Below, in pieces: positions 25,705 to 33,362 of a stretch of DNA of 64,000 bases (positions are counted from its first letter, which is position 1; every line of letters begins with the position of its first letter). A program made the translations under genes and the position numbers. The notes under the pieces were generated by a model. That model saw only the letters and a program-made list of their open reading frames with translations, was not told where the DNA came from and did not search any database. This DNA is from Pseudomonas fluorescens (GTDB lineage: Bacteria > Pseudomonadota > Gammaproteobacteria > Pseudomonadales > Pseudomonadaceae), in NCBI RefSeq assembly GCF_003732425.1, contig NZ_MOBX01000014.1, positions 300,816 through 364,815 on the forward strand, read 5' to 3'.

Positions 25705-27206
25705 AATTTTTCCTCGCCGTCTTCTTCTTGCAGGGCGTGCAGTTGCAGCGTGTTCGGGTTCAGAGCGCCACGGCTGGCTTGCTCTTGTTGCAGCAGACGT
25801 TGCGCTTCGGCCAGACGCTCGGGCGGCAGTTGCGCGGCGAGGGTGGTCGCCAGCTCATCGGCTTGCGGGGTGTTTTGCGCCTTGGCCAATTGGCTGAACA
25901 CATAGGCGTTGAGCGGGTCGGGCCTGGTGCCCTTGCCTTGGGAGAACAGTTGGGCGATAGCGAAGTCGGCGCTGTTCTGGCCATTGCGCGCAGCGGTCAA
26001 CAAGTGGTCGAGAGCCTTCTGCGGATAGACCTTGCCCAGGTAGCCACGGCGATAGATCTGGCCGAGGTAGTAGTCAGCGGCGACTTCGCGGCCAACGGCT
26101 TTCTGGAAATGTTCTTCGGCGACTTTGGCGTCGGCCGGGACCAGTTTGCCTTCGTAGTAGAGCTTGCCCAGCAACAGCTCGGCGCGTGGCTGGTCGGCGG
26201 CACGGCCGTTGTCGAGGTACTTCATCATCTGATCGACGTCGCCCAGTTCCGGGTAGTCGTAGAGCAGTTGTGCGAGGGTCACCCACGACGCCGGATAGCC
26301 CGGAGCAATCGGCTCGAGCAGCGACTGCGCGGTTTTCTCGTCGGTCTTGCCGAGGGTCGAATCGGCCAGCACGCGGGCCACGGAATCGACGCGTTGTGCT
26401 GTGACGGTGCCACGGCTGTAACCGGCCTGCATTTGCTTGATCAGCTCGGCTTGTTGCTCAGGCTGGGCACGTTTCTGATAGACCGTGGCCAGTTCGACGT
26501 AGCAGATGTCGGTGGTGTTGAGCGCGGCTTTGCAGATTTTTTCCACGTCATCCAGATGCTGGTCGTAGGTGCCTTGGGTGCGATACAGCAGCACCTGCGC
26601 CAGACCCGCTTCCGGGTAACCGGACTTGCGCCACTGATCGATCTGCTGCTGCGCGTTGATGTTGGGGAAGCTGTGCGGGTATTGCAGGTACAGCATCGCC
26701 AGCGGGATCAACGTATTGCCTTCGCCATTGGCGGCGGCTTTTTTCAGCAGGCTTTCGGCTTCGTGGTGCTCGGCTTCGGTAGAACCCGGTTTGGCCACCA
26801 GCAAGCGACCGAGACGGGCCTGCGCACGCGGCGAAACACTGGCGGCGGCGCGGTAAGTCGCTTCGGCCTGTTTCATTTGCTCAGGGTCACGGCTGTCGAC
26901 CTGGATATCGGCGAGGCCGACTTGCGCTTCGCTGTAACCCAGGTCCGCCAGTTGCTGATAGTTCTGCGCGGCGGTGGCAGTGTCGCCACGCTTGAGCGCT
27001 TCGTTGGCCAGGCGCTGATCGGGCAGGCCGGCGCAACCGGCCAGACTGACTGCCAATGCCAAGGCACACACCGTCCCCATGTAGGAGTGAGCCTGCTTGC
27101 GATTCAGGCAACTCGGTACATCAGACAAACCGCGGCGCTCCCATCGCGAGCAGGCTCGCTCCCACAGGGTCGGCGGTGTGTTGAAGATATGAGTAGTCAC
27201 AGGCAT
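25701..27206 (-). CDS. algK: Alginate TPR lipoprotein AlgK, with REP-derived N-terminal insertion
   Basis: AlgK is a periplasmic lipoprotein of Sel1/TPR repeats that localises AlgE. The repeats here run from about residue 70 to 470 (for example YRAAASVSPRAQARLGRLL). The lipobox LAGC is intact (Cys58 from ATG 27206). Between the start MPVTTHIFNTPP and CALALAVSLAGC lies an inserted ~35-residue stretch encoded by an in-frame REP pair. ATG 27206 follows algX-like operon spacing (9 bp after alg44) and has GAGG upstream, so it looks like the ancestral start. ATG 27080 would give a short leader (MGTVCALALA, Cys16) but lacks a ribosome-binding site. Total 501 aa. Confidence 0.9.
   Translation of the reverse strand: MPVTTHIFNTPPTLWERACSRWERRGLSDVPSCLNRKQAHSYMGTVCALALAVSLAGCAGLPDQRLANEALKRGDTATAAQNYQQLADLGYSEAQVGLADIQVDSRDPEQMKQAEATYRAAASVSPRAQARLGRLLVAKPGSTEAEHHEAESLLKKAAANGEGNTLIPLAMLYLQYPHSFPNINAQQQIDQWRKSGYPEAGLAQVLLYRTQGTYDQHLDDVEKICKAALNTTDICYVELATVYQKRAQPEQQAELIKQMQAGYSRGTVTAQRVDSVARVLADSTLGKTDEKTAQSLLEPIAPGYPASWVTLAQLLYDYPELGDVDQMMKYLDNGRAADQPRAELLLGKLYYEGKLVPADAKVAEEHFQKAVGREVAADYYLGQIYRRGYLGKVYPQKALDHLLTAARNGQNSADFAIAQLFSQGKGTRPDPLNAYVFSQLAKAQNTPQADELATTLAAQLPPERLAEAQRLLQQEQASRGALNPNTLQLHALQEEDGEEKL
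27081..27169. repeat. REP inverted pair inside the algK coding frame
   Basis: GTAGGAGTGAGCCTGCTTGCGA and the inverted TCGCGAGCAGGCTCGCTCCCAC flank a 30-40 bp spacer. The pair lies within the first 130 bp of algK, and the reading frame stays open across it, adding residues including ERACSRWERR and NRKQAHSY. Confidence 0.9.
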
Positions 27207-27215
27207 GTCCTCGAC

Positions 27216-28385
27216 TTAAAGACCGGCAGCCATGGCTTTGTCGATCAGCCAGTTCAGGTTCGGGCCACGGTCGCTGTTCACTTCCACCGGGCGGCCGGCG
27301 AGGCTGCTGTCGAGCGGCTCGTCAGGCTGGATCTGTACGCGGATATCGGAGGACAGGTCGGCGCTTTTCAGGCTGGTGCTGCTGACGATCTTGCCGGTGC
27401 GGGTCTTGTCTTCGCCGGCGATCTGGAAACTCACCGGGGTGCCTGGACGCACGTCGCCGAACTGGCGATAGGAGAAGCGCGCATCGACGGTGGCCTGGGT
27501 GTTGCGCGGCACCAGTTGGAAGATCACGTCGCCCTTGCTCGCGTACTGACCGTCGGCCACCAGTTGCTGGGCCACGGTGCAATCGCACGGCGAGGTCAGG
27601 GTACCGGTCATTTGCTTGCCGAACAGTTCTTCAACCTTGGCCGGGGACAATTGATCTTCTTCCAAATGGCCCTTGAGCACGTCGAGCATGCTGGTGCTGA
27701 AGGTCGCCAGTGGCGCGCCTTTGGCCGCCACGCCGTCGGACTTGATCAGGCTTTGCACGGTGCCGTCGCGCGGCATGGTGATGTTCATCCCCGGCACGCT
27801 GACCAGACCGGCCTGCGCGTGGCTGACGAAGTACATGCCGTATACCGATTTGAAAATGAAACCCGCTGCGACCAGACCAACCGCGAAGATACCGGCGCTG
27901 AACGTCACCGCCTTCAAACGACCGAACGGGGTCATGCCGCTGCCGCCGTCCTTGACCTTGCGCGCCTTGGTGAAGTTGTCACGCTGCAGGGTTGCCAGCA
28001 CTTCACCCATGCTGACGATGTCGCCGGCCAGGTGCGAAGTGATCAAGTGGCGCAGGGTGGAAATATCCTGCGGCTCGAGGTTCTGGAACTGGCAGCCGGC
28101 ACGGCCGGTCTGGCGGTCGAAGGAACGCACTTGCAGTTCAACGTCCATGGCCAGGCCGAGGTTGTCGATGACAAATTGCAGGCGGGCCTTGTACACCTCA
28201 CCGATAGTCAGCGGCATTTGCCCGGCGTTGAACGCCAGACCACCGGCGGACAGGTCGAGGACCCGCGCTTCCATTGGCGTCCGGTCGGGGCCGAAGAAGC
28301 GCAGTTTGGCCGGGATTTTCACTCGGGCGTGTTGGCGCTGGGCTTCGGATTCATGCACTACGTTGGCGTTGACGGCGGTATTCAT
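27216..28385 (-). CDS. alg44: c-di-GMP-binding alginate co-polymerase Alg44
   Basis: This 389-aa inner-membrane protein has an N-terminal cytoplasmic PilZ domain (residues about 15-120). The c-di-GMP-binding residues are visible: Arg17 and Arg21 in QRQHAR, and Asp44/Ser46 in DLSAGG. A transmembrane helix follows (about 165-185, VTFSAGIFAVGLVAAGFIF), then a periplasmic HlyD-like beta-barrel and coiled-coil region. Binding c-di-GMP activates polymerisation by Alg8. It is packed between alg8 (35 bp) and algK (9 bp). Confidence 0.95.
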   Translation of the reverse strand: MNTAVNANVVHESEAQRQHARVKIPAKLRFFGPDRTPMEARVLDLSAGGLAFNAGQMPLTIGEVYKARLQFVIDNLGLAMDVELQVRSFDRQTGRAGCQFQNLEPQDISTLRHLITSHLAGDIVSMGEVLATLQRDNFTKARKVKDGGSGMTPFGRLKAVTFSAGIFAVGLVAAGFIFKSVYGMYFVSHAQAGLVSVPGMNITMPRDGTVQSLIKSDGVAAKGAPLATFSTSMLDVLKGHLEEDQLSPAKVEELFGKQMTGTLTSPCDCTVAQQLVADGQYASKGDVIFQLVPRNTQATVDARFSYRQFGDVRPGTPVSFQIAGEDKTRTGKIVSSTSLKSADLSSDIRVQIQPDEPLDSSLAGRPVEVNSDRGPNLNWLIDKAMAAGL

Positions 28386-28420
28386 GGGGGCGATTTCCTT
28401 GTTAATTCAATAGGGGCAGG

Positions 28421-29911
28421 TCAGACCATCATCAGCAGCACGGCGACGAAAATGCTGCCGGCGGAGAAGGTCATGGTCCGAGACGACCAGGTGTTGAACC
28501 AACGTTGAAAGCTGGCGAGATCACGGGTCAGGGAAGTGGGTTGGCGAGTCCAGGATTGCTGGTCGAGGCGGAAGAACACGTAGATCTTCACCAGCGCGCC
28601 GACGATCTGGTTGTAATAGAGGATCGCGGGGTAAGCCGGGCCGATCCGGTGACCGGAACACGACAACAGCAACGTCAGGATCAAGCGGGTGATGCCGATC
28701 CACAGCAGGTAAACCAGGATGAACGCGGTGCCGTACTTGAAGCTGGCGATCATCGCCACGGTCAGGCCGAGCAGCGAGGTCCACATCGATACGCGTTGGT
28801 CGAACAGCACCACCGAGGTGAAGGCGCCGAGACGTTTCACACCCAGGCCCAGCGCTCGTGAGTTCTGTCGCAGGTTGTTGCCGTACCAGCGGAACATCAG
28901 TTTGCGGCTGGCCTTGATGAAGCTCTTTTCCGGCGGGTGCTCAACGGTGTTGATCGCCGCGTCAGGCACGTAGAAGGTGTCGTAACCGAGGCGCATCAGG
29001 CTGAACCAGCTCGACTTGTCGTCGCCGGTCAAAAACTTGAAGCGGCCCAGACGCCAGTGTTGCAGCGAGTCGCTTTCAACGTCGGCGATGAACTCCGGGT
29101 TGGTGACCACCGTGGCGCGAAACACCGACATGCGCCCGGTCATGGTCAGCACGCGTTTCGACAGGGCCATCGAGCACATGTTGATGTGGCGCTGGGCGAA
29201 ACGCAGCTTGTGCCATTCGCTCATGATGTAGCCGCCGCGCACTTCGCAGAACTCGTTGGTGGTCAGGCCGCCGACGTTGCCGAACAGCTGGAACCACGGC
29301 ACGGTCTTGCGTACGGTGCCTTCGCCGAGCACGGTGTCACCGTCGATCACGGCCACCACAGCACGGTCGTCCGGCAAGTGACGGGAGATTGCGCGGAAAC
29401 CATAAGCCAGGCCATCACGTTTACCGGTGCCGGGAATGCGCACGAAGTCGAGCTTCACGCGGTCGGGCGGATTCATCCGCGCCCACAGTGCCTTGACCAG
29501 CAGCTCATCGGACATTTCCACGATCGAGCAGACCACGGTGGTCGGCAGTTCGCAGTCGATGGCTTCGCGGATCACCGAGCTGTAGACCTGCGCAGTAGTC
29601 AGCGCGTCGATACGGAAACTGGTGACCATCAGGAACACATGCGACGGGTCCGCCGCCTTACCCAGCTTGCGCACTTTGCGGCGCAGGTGCGGGTAAACGA
29701 TGTAGAGAAAAATCATGCCGCGCACAAAGTGCGTTGCACCCATCGAGTAGCGCCAGATACCCACGGCGCCAATCAGGAAAATGAAGTCCTTCGACTCGGA
29801 GTCGAATGTGGACGTGGGCAGCATCAAGGCCAGGCCCATCAACAAACTGAGGTAAAACAGCCAACCGGCGGCCTGAAGTAGGCCGTGCTTTAGCCTGTGC
29901 ATAATCTGCAT
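28421..29911 (-). CDS. alg8: Alginate polymerase glycosyltransferase Alg8
   Basis: This 496-aa family-2 glycosyltransferase polymerises mannuronate from GDP-mannuronate at the inner membrane. It has two N-terminal transmembrane helices and a cytoplasmic catalytic domain with the UDP/GDP-sugar DxD (DGDT, Asp190/Asp192). A catalytic TGDD (about residues 295-298) and an RWYGNN motif near 330 follow. At least three C-terminal transmembrane helices follow. It has an alternative ATG at 29902 (MHRLKHGLL); I kept 29911, which has GAGACGG upstream. A REP element separates it from algD. Confidence 0.95.
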   Translation of the reverse strand: MQIMHRLKHGLLQAAGWLFYLSLLMGLALMLPTSTFDSESKDFIFLIGAVGIWRYSMGATHFVRGMIFLYIVYPHLRRKVRKLGKAADPSHVFLMVTSFRIDALTTAQVYSSVIREAIDCELPTTVVCSIVEMSDELLVKALWARMNPPDRVKLDFVRIPGTGKRDGLAYGFRAISRHLPDDRAVVAVIDGDTVLGEGTVRKTVPWFQLFGNVGGLTTNEFCEVRGGYIMSEWHKLRFAQRHINMCSMALSKRVLTMTGRMSVFRATVVTNPEFIADVESDSLQHWRLGRFKFLTGDDKSSWFSLMRLGYDTFYVPDAAINTVEHPPEKSFIKASRKLMFRWYGNNLRQNSRALGLGVKRLGAFTSVVLFDQRVSMWTSLLGLTVAMIASFKYGTAFILVYLLWIGITRLILTLLLSCSGHRIGPAYPAILYYNQIVGALVKIYVFFRLDQQSWTRQPTSLTRDLASFQRWFNTWSSRTMTFSAGSIFVAVLLMMV

Positions 29912-29994
29912 CCGTCTCTATCTCGGGCGAGCCCGATGGGGTTAAGGCAGGCTTACAAAGAACTGCGATGTCACGCGCAATTCGGGCGAACCCT

Positions 29995-30090
29995 GTAGGA
30001 GCTGCCGAAGGCTGCGATCTGTTGATCTTTGCCGGTTCACTCGGGACTTAAGCGTTTGGGGCAAAGATCGCAGCCTTCGGCAGCTCCTAC
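29995..30090. repeat. REP inverted pair inside the alginate operon (algD-alg8)
   Basis: GTAGGAGCTGCCGAAGGCTGCGATC and its inverted partner lie between algD and alg8, spaced by about 45 bp. Confidence 0.92.
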
Positions 30091-30153
30091 ATTCGGGTTC
30101 ACACATTGGTTGCGCGCCGCCTATGGGTTACGCGGCGGCGCGCAACGTCTGCT

Positions 30154-31470
30154 TTACCAGCAGATACCTTCGGTGCGAGTACCGGCGTCGGTGGCTTTGG
30201 CCATGAAGCCCACCAGGTCGATGACCTGTTTGCCGTGCGGCGCTTGCTGTGCCAGCGGGCGGAACTTCTCGTCGCGGTTGCCGAGGATGATCACGTCGGA
30301 GTTATCGATCACCGAATCGAAGTCCGCGTTGAGCAGGGACGATACGTGCGGGATCTTCGACTCGATGTAGTCCTTGTTCGCGCCGTGAACACGGGCGTAC
30401 TCGACGTTGCTGTCGTAGATGCTCAGGTCGTAACCCTTGCCGATCAGCATCTCGGCCAGTTCCACCAGCGGGCTTTCGCGCAGGTCGTCGGTGCCGGCCT
30501 TGAAGCTCAGGCCGAGCAGGGCGACTTTGCGTTTGTCGTGGCTTTCAACGATGTCGAAAGCGTTCTGCACTTGCGATTCGTTGCTGCGCATCAGCGAGTT
30601 GAGCAGCGGCGCTTCGACGTCCAGGGAACCGGCGCGGTAGGTCAGGGCGCGCACGTCTTTTGGCAGGCACGAACCGCCGAAGGCGAAGCCCGGGCGCATG
30701 TAGTACTGGGACAGGTTCAGGGTCTTGTCCTGGCAGACCACTTCCATCACTTCACGGCCATCGACGCCGACCGCTTTGGCGATGTTGCCGATCTCGTTAG
30801 CGAAGGTCACTTTGGTGGCGTGCCAGACGTTGCAGGTGTACTTGATCATCTCGGCAACGGCGATGTCCTTGCGGATGATCGGTGCGTCGAGTTCTTCGTA
30901 CAGCGATTGCAGAACGTCGCCGGAGGCCTTGTCGAACTCGCCGATGACAGTCATCGGTGGCAGGTCGTAGTCGGCGATGGCGGTGGATTCGCGCAGGAAC
31001 TCAGGGTTGACCGCAACGCCGAAGTCGACGCCGGCCTTCTTGCCCGAGCAGTCTTCGAGAATCGGGATTACCACGTTGGCCACAGTGCCCGGCAGTACGG
31101 TGCTGCGCACGACGATGGTGTGGCGGGTGGTTTTTTCACGCAGGACAAAACCGATCTCGCGGCACACCGCTTCGATGTAGTTCAGTTCGAGGTCGCCGTT
31201 CTTTTTGCTCGGCGTACCGACGCAAATCATCGACAGGTCGGTGTCGCGAATCGCCTCGGCGAAGTTGGTCGTGCCACGCAGACGACCGGTCTGGATACCC
31301 TGTTGCAGAAGTTCGCCCAGGCCCGGTTCAACAATCGGCGACTTGCCGGCGTTGATCATGTCGATCTTGTCTTTGGCAACATCGACGCCAACTACGTCAT
31401 GGCCCCGTGCAGACAGGCAACCGGCACATACTGCGCCAACGTAACCCAAACCAAATATGCTGATGCGCAT
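30154..31470 (-). CDS. algD: GDP-mannose 6-dehydrogenase
   Basis: This 438-aa NAD-dependent enzyme oxidises GDP-mannose to GDP-mannuronate, the committed step of alginate synthesis. The N-terminal Rossmann motif is GLGYVGAVCAG (residues 7-17) and the catalytic Cys268 is in FGGSCLP. It is the first gene of the operon, downstream of an AlgU-type promoter with a ~460-nt leader, and has GAGG 8 bp before the ATG. Its control should be by AlgU/AlgR/AmrZ-type regulators, as in P. aeruginosa; only the AlgU-like promoter is visible here. Confidence 0.96.
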   Translation of the reverse strand: MRISIFGLGYVGAVCAGCLSARGHDVVGVDVAKDKIDMINAGKSPIVEPGLGELLQQGIQTGRLRGTTNFAEAIRDTDLSMICVGTPSKKNGDLELNYIEAVCREIGFVLREKTTRHTIVVRSTVLPGTVANVVIPILEDCSGKKAGVDFGVAVNPEFLRESTAIADYDLPPMTVIGEFDKASGDVLQSLYEELDAPIIRKDIAVAEMIKYTCNVWHATKVTFANEIGNIAKAVGVDGREVMEVVCQDKTLNLSQYYMRPGFAFGGSCLPKDVRALTYRAGSLDVEAPLLNSLMRSNESQVQNAFDIVESHDKRKVALLGLSFKAGTDDLRESPLVELAEMLIGKGYDLSIYDSNVEYARVHGANKDYIESKIPHVSSLLNADFDSVIDNSDVIILGNRDEKFRPLAQQAPHGKQVIDLVGFMAKATDAGTRTEGICW

Positions 31471-31536
31471 CGCAATTACCTCTGTATATATCAGGCCTTA
31501 GAGGGCCGGAGTTAATGGTGTTCAGCGTTCATTAGT

Positions 31537-31550
31537 GCACTCGAAAGTGC
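31537..31550 (-). promoter_or_regulatory. algD: UUCG-loop hairpin in the algD leader
   Basis: GCACT and AGTGC flank CGAA (UUCG on the minus strand), a very stable tetraloop hairpin in the algD 5' leader about 70 nt before the start codon. A related GTGCACTC segment recurs at 31608-31626. A translational-control role is inferred. Confidence 0.45.
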
Positions 31551-31940
31551 GGCATACAGGCGCCACAATGCCGTGTGCAGGCATACTAAGTTTCGAGTGT
31601 CTAAATAAGTGCACTCAAGATGTGCGCAACCAGGCCTTGTTGTTATGACTTGCCCTGTTATGCAGCCGATCTTCTTTGGAGAAGACTCTTGTGCAATCGT
31701 CTTACGCGCTCGATGTCAGGAGGAAAGTCCAGTAAATCAAGCGGTTGGGTGCTCAGGTGAGCACGTTTATAAGGGCGCGGTCATGGCCTTGTAGGGGATA
31801 TAAATGCTGCGTATCTCCTGTCCATCGTCTGTTTTGAGACTAGTTAGTCATCTAGGCAAGTTGCTGTGACAACTTGGTTACATGGCTATCTGCTCCGCGT
31901 AAGTTATCTCGTACAAACTCGGCGAGAATCGTTACCGGTG

Positions 31941-31968
31941 GTATGAGCTATGCATTCGGACGAAGTTC
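31941..31968 (-). promoter_or_regulatory. algD: AlgU (sigma-22)-type algD promoter
   Basis: On the minus strand, GAACTT (-35, at 31963-31968) is separated by exactly 16 nt from TCATA (-10, at 31942-31946), matching the AlgU/RpoE pattern GAACTT-N16/17-TCnnA. Initiation would be near 31934, giving a leader of about 460 nt before algD, comparable with the long leader known for P. aeruginosa algD. Confidence 0.8.
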
Positions 31969-32092
31969 CTGTCCGCTCATCGCGAAAGCTGAAATTTTTT
32001 GAAATATTGTCAAAGATGGCACTAGTCTCAATTTGATAGCACTTTCGTTTTCGACCTTTATTAACAGGCGAAAAATCACGTTAGATAGTTTT

Positions 32093-32143
32093 GTGCCACT
32101 ACGGTGAAAAAAATCAGGTGCCACTACTGAAAAAAGTGATCAG
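32093..32143. repeat. Direct repeat upstream of the algD promoter
   Basis: GTGCCACTAC begins at 32093 and again at 32118, each followed by GGTGAAAAAAATCAG or TGAAAAAAGTGATCAG. The 25-bp spacing puts the copies on a similar face of the helix, about 125-175 bp upstream of the promoter. They may bind a far-upstream regulator of algD. Confidence 0.55.
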
Positions 32144-32239
32144 TGTCGAGTGAAACTAATATTAGAAAAGGTAGGGGTATTATTCTGGCGCCATAAAAAT
32201 GGCGAAAACAGGCGGGGGATTTTTGACATCGTGCGAGCT

Positions 32240-32267
32240 GCACGACTCTTTATAGAAAGAGTCGTGC
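32240..32267. terminator. Perfect hairpin downstream of yaaA
   Basis: GCACGACTCTTT and AAAGAGTCGTGC flank ATAG: 12 perfect pairs. It is 13 bp past the yaaA stop but has no T-run on either strand, so it is a 3'-end stabiliser or a weak/Rho-assisted terminator rather than a standard intrinsic one. Confidence 0.6.
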
Positions 32268-32279
32268 ATTAGGCATGCT

Positions 32280-33059
32280 TTATTCGGGGGCGTGGTCGCG
32301 CAAAAACACCAGATTGTCCGGTTTCGACTGCTCAGCGCTGTAGCGATAACCCTGCACATCGAACTGTTTGAGCTGGGCCGGATCGTTGATCTTTTCCTGG
32401 ATCACGAAACGGCTCATCAGGCCTCGGGCCTTTTTCGCGTAGAAGCTGATGATCTTGTATTGGCCGTTCTTCTGATCCTTGAACTCGGTGTTGATGATCC
32501 GCGCGTTCAGGGCTGTGCGTTTGACCGCCGAGAAGTATTCGTTTGAGGCGAGGTTGAGCAGCACGTCATCGCCCTGATCGGCCAGCGCCTCATTCAGCCA
32601 CTCGCTGATGCGCGTGCCCCAGAAGGCGTACAGGTCTTTGCCACGGGCGTTGGCCAGTTTGGTGCCCATTTCCAGACGGTACGGTTGCATCAGGTCGAGC
32701 GGGCGCAGCAAGCCGTAGAGGCCAGAGAGCATGCGCAGGTGTTTTTGCGCGTAATCGAAATCGGCTTCGCTGAAGGACTGCGCGTCCAGACCGGTGTAGA
32801 CGTCACCCTTGAACGCGAGCAGTGCCTGTTTAGCGTTCTCTGGCGTGAACGCGGGTGTCCAGCTGCCGAACCGCGCGGCGTTGAGCCCGCCGATTTTGTC
32901 GGACACGTGCATCAGTTCGCTGATCTGCGCCGGGGTCAGGTCGCGCAATTGCTGGATCAGCTCCTGGGAATGGTCGAGGTATTGCGGCTGGGTGAAGCGC
33001 TGGGTCGCCGGCGGTGTTTCGTAATCGAGGGTCTTGGCGGGGGAAATCACCATCAGCAT
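32280..33059 (-). CDS. yaaA: Peroxide-stress protein YaaA (DUF328)
   Basis: This 259-aa cytoplasmic protein of the YaaA family starts MLMVISPAKTLDYETPP. It includes the family segments AFKGDVYTGLDA and LYGLLRPLDLMQPYRLEMG. E. coli YaaA limits intracellular iron and DNA damage during peroxide stress. I start at 33059, preceded by AAGGAG 8 bp away; the longer frame from 33254 passes through a REP element. It is transcribed toward algD but separated from it by the 0.8-kb regulatory gap. Confidence 0.92.
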   Translation of the reverse strand: MLMVISPAKTLDYETPPATQRFTQPQYLDHSQELIQQLRDLTPAQISELMHVSDKIGGLNAARFGSWTPAFTPENAKQALLAFKGDVYTGLDAQSFSEADFDYAQKHLRMLSGLYGLLRPLDLMQPYRLEMGTKLANARGKDLYAFWGTRISEWLNEALADQGDDVLLNLASNEYFSAVKRTALNARIINTEFKDQKNGQYKIISFYAKKARGLMSRFVIQEKINDPAQLKQFDVQGYRYSAEQSKPDNLVFLRDHAPE

Positions 33060-33164
33060 GAAGTCGTCTCCTTTAATCGTGGGGGCGATTCTAGGGGGTT
33101 GTCCGAGTTGACTCCAGCTATCAAGCCCATAGGTGATCGACGGCAAAAGCATCTTGCCCATACC

Positions 33165-33300
33165 CCTGTGGCGAGGGAGCTTGCTCCCGCTCGAGTGCGC
33201 AGCACTCGCAAACCCGGCAAACGCATTTTTCCTGGACGACTGCGATTGCTGCATTTGAGGCTGCTGCGCAACCCAGCGGGAGCAAGCTCCCTCGCCACAG
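33165..33300. repeat. REP inverted pair, CTGTGGCGAGGGAGCTTGCTC family
   Basis: Two inverted copies of CTGTGGCGAGGGAGCTTGCTCCCGCT lie in the divergent yaaA/deacetylase intergenic region. Confidence 0.9.
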
Positions 33301-33362
33301 AATGCGCCATCCTTCAGGAGGTTTGGGTGGCTTATCAGCTATAGTGCCGCGCGGGTTTTGTT

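Larger units (their letters stand above)
31471..32279. other. algD: Long algD upstream region and leader (no gene)
   Basis: This 809-bp AT-richer gap lies between algD and yaaA. It holds the algD leader, the AlgU-type promoter, a 25-bp direct repeat at 32093-32143, and a perfect 12-bp hairpin at 32240-32267. I saw no credible coding sequence; a 61-codon frame at 31609-31794 has cysteine-rich, non-homologous composition. Confidence 0.8.

Noticed and set aside
25728..28508. 926-aa frame opposite algK, alg44 and part of alg8
   Set aside because: Antisense open frame caused by codon bias; no motifs, and it crosses three well-supported genes.
31609..31794. Possible small protein in the algD leader region
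   Set aside because: Lacks a ribosome-binding site, contains many cysteines and prolines without pattern, and is on the strand opposite to algD.
32280..33254. Extended yaaA start at 33254
   Set aside because: The extension is REP-derived; ATG 33059 has a good Shine-Dalgarno and the expected MLMVISPAKTL start.
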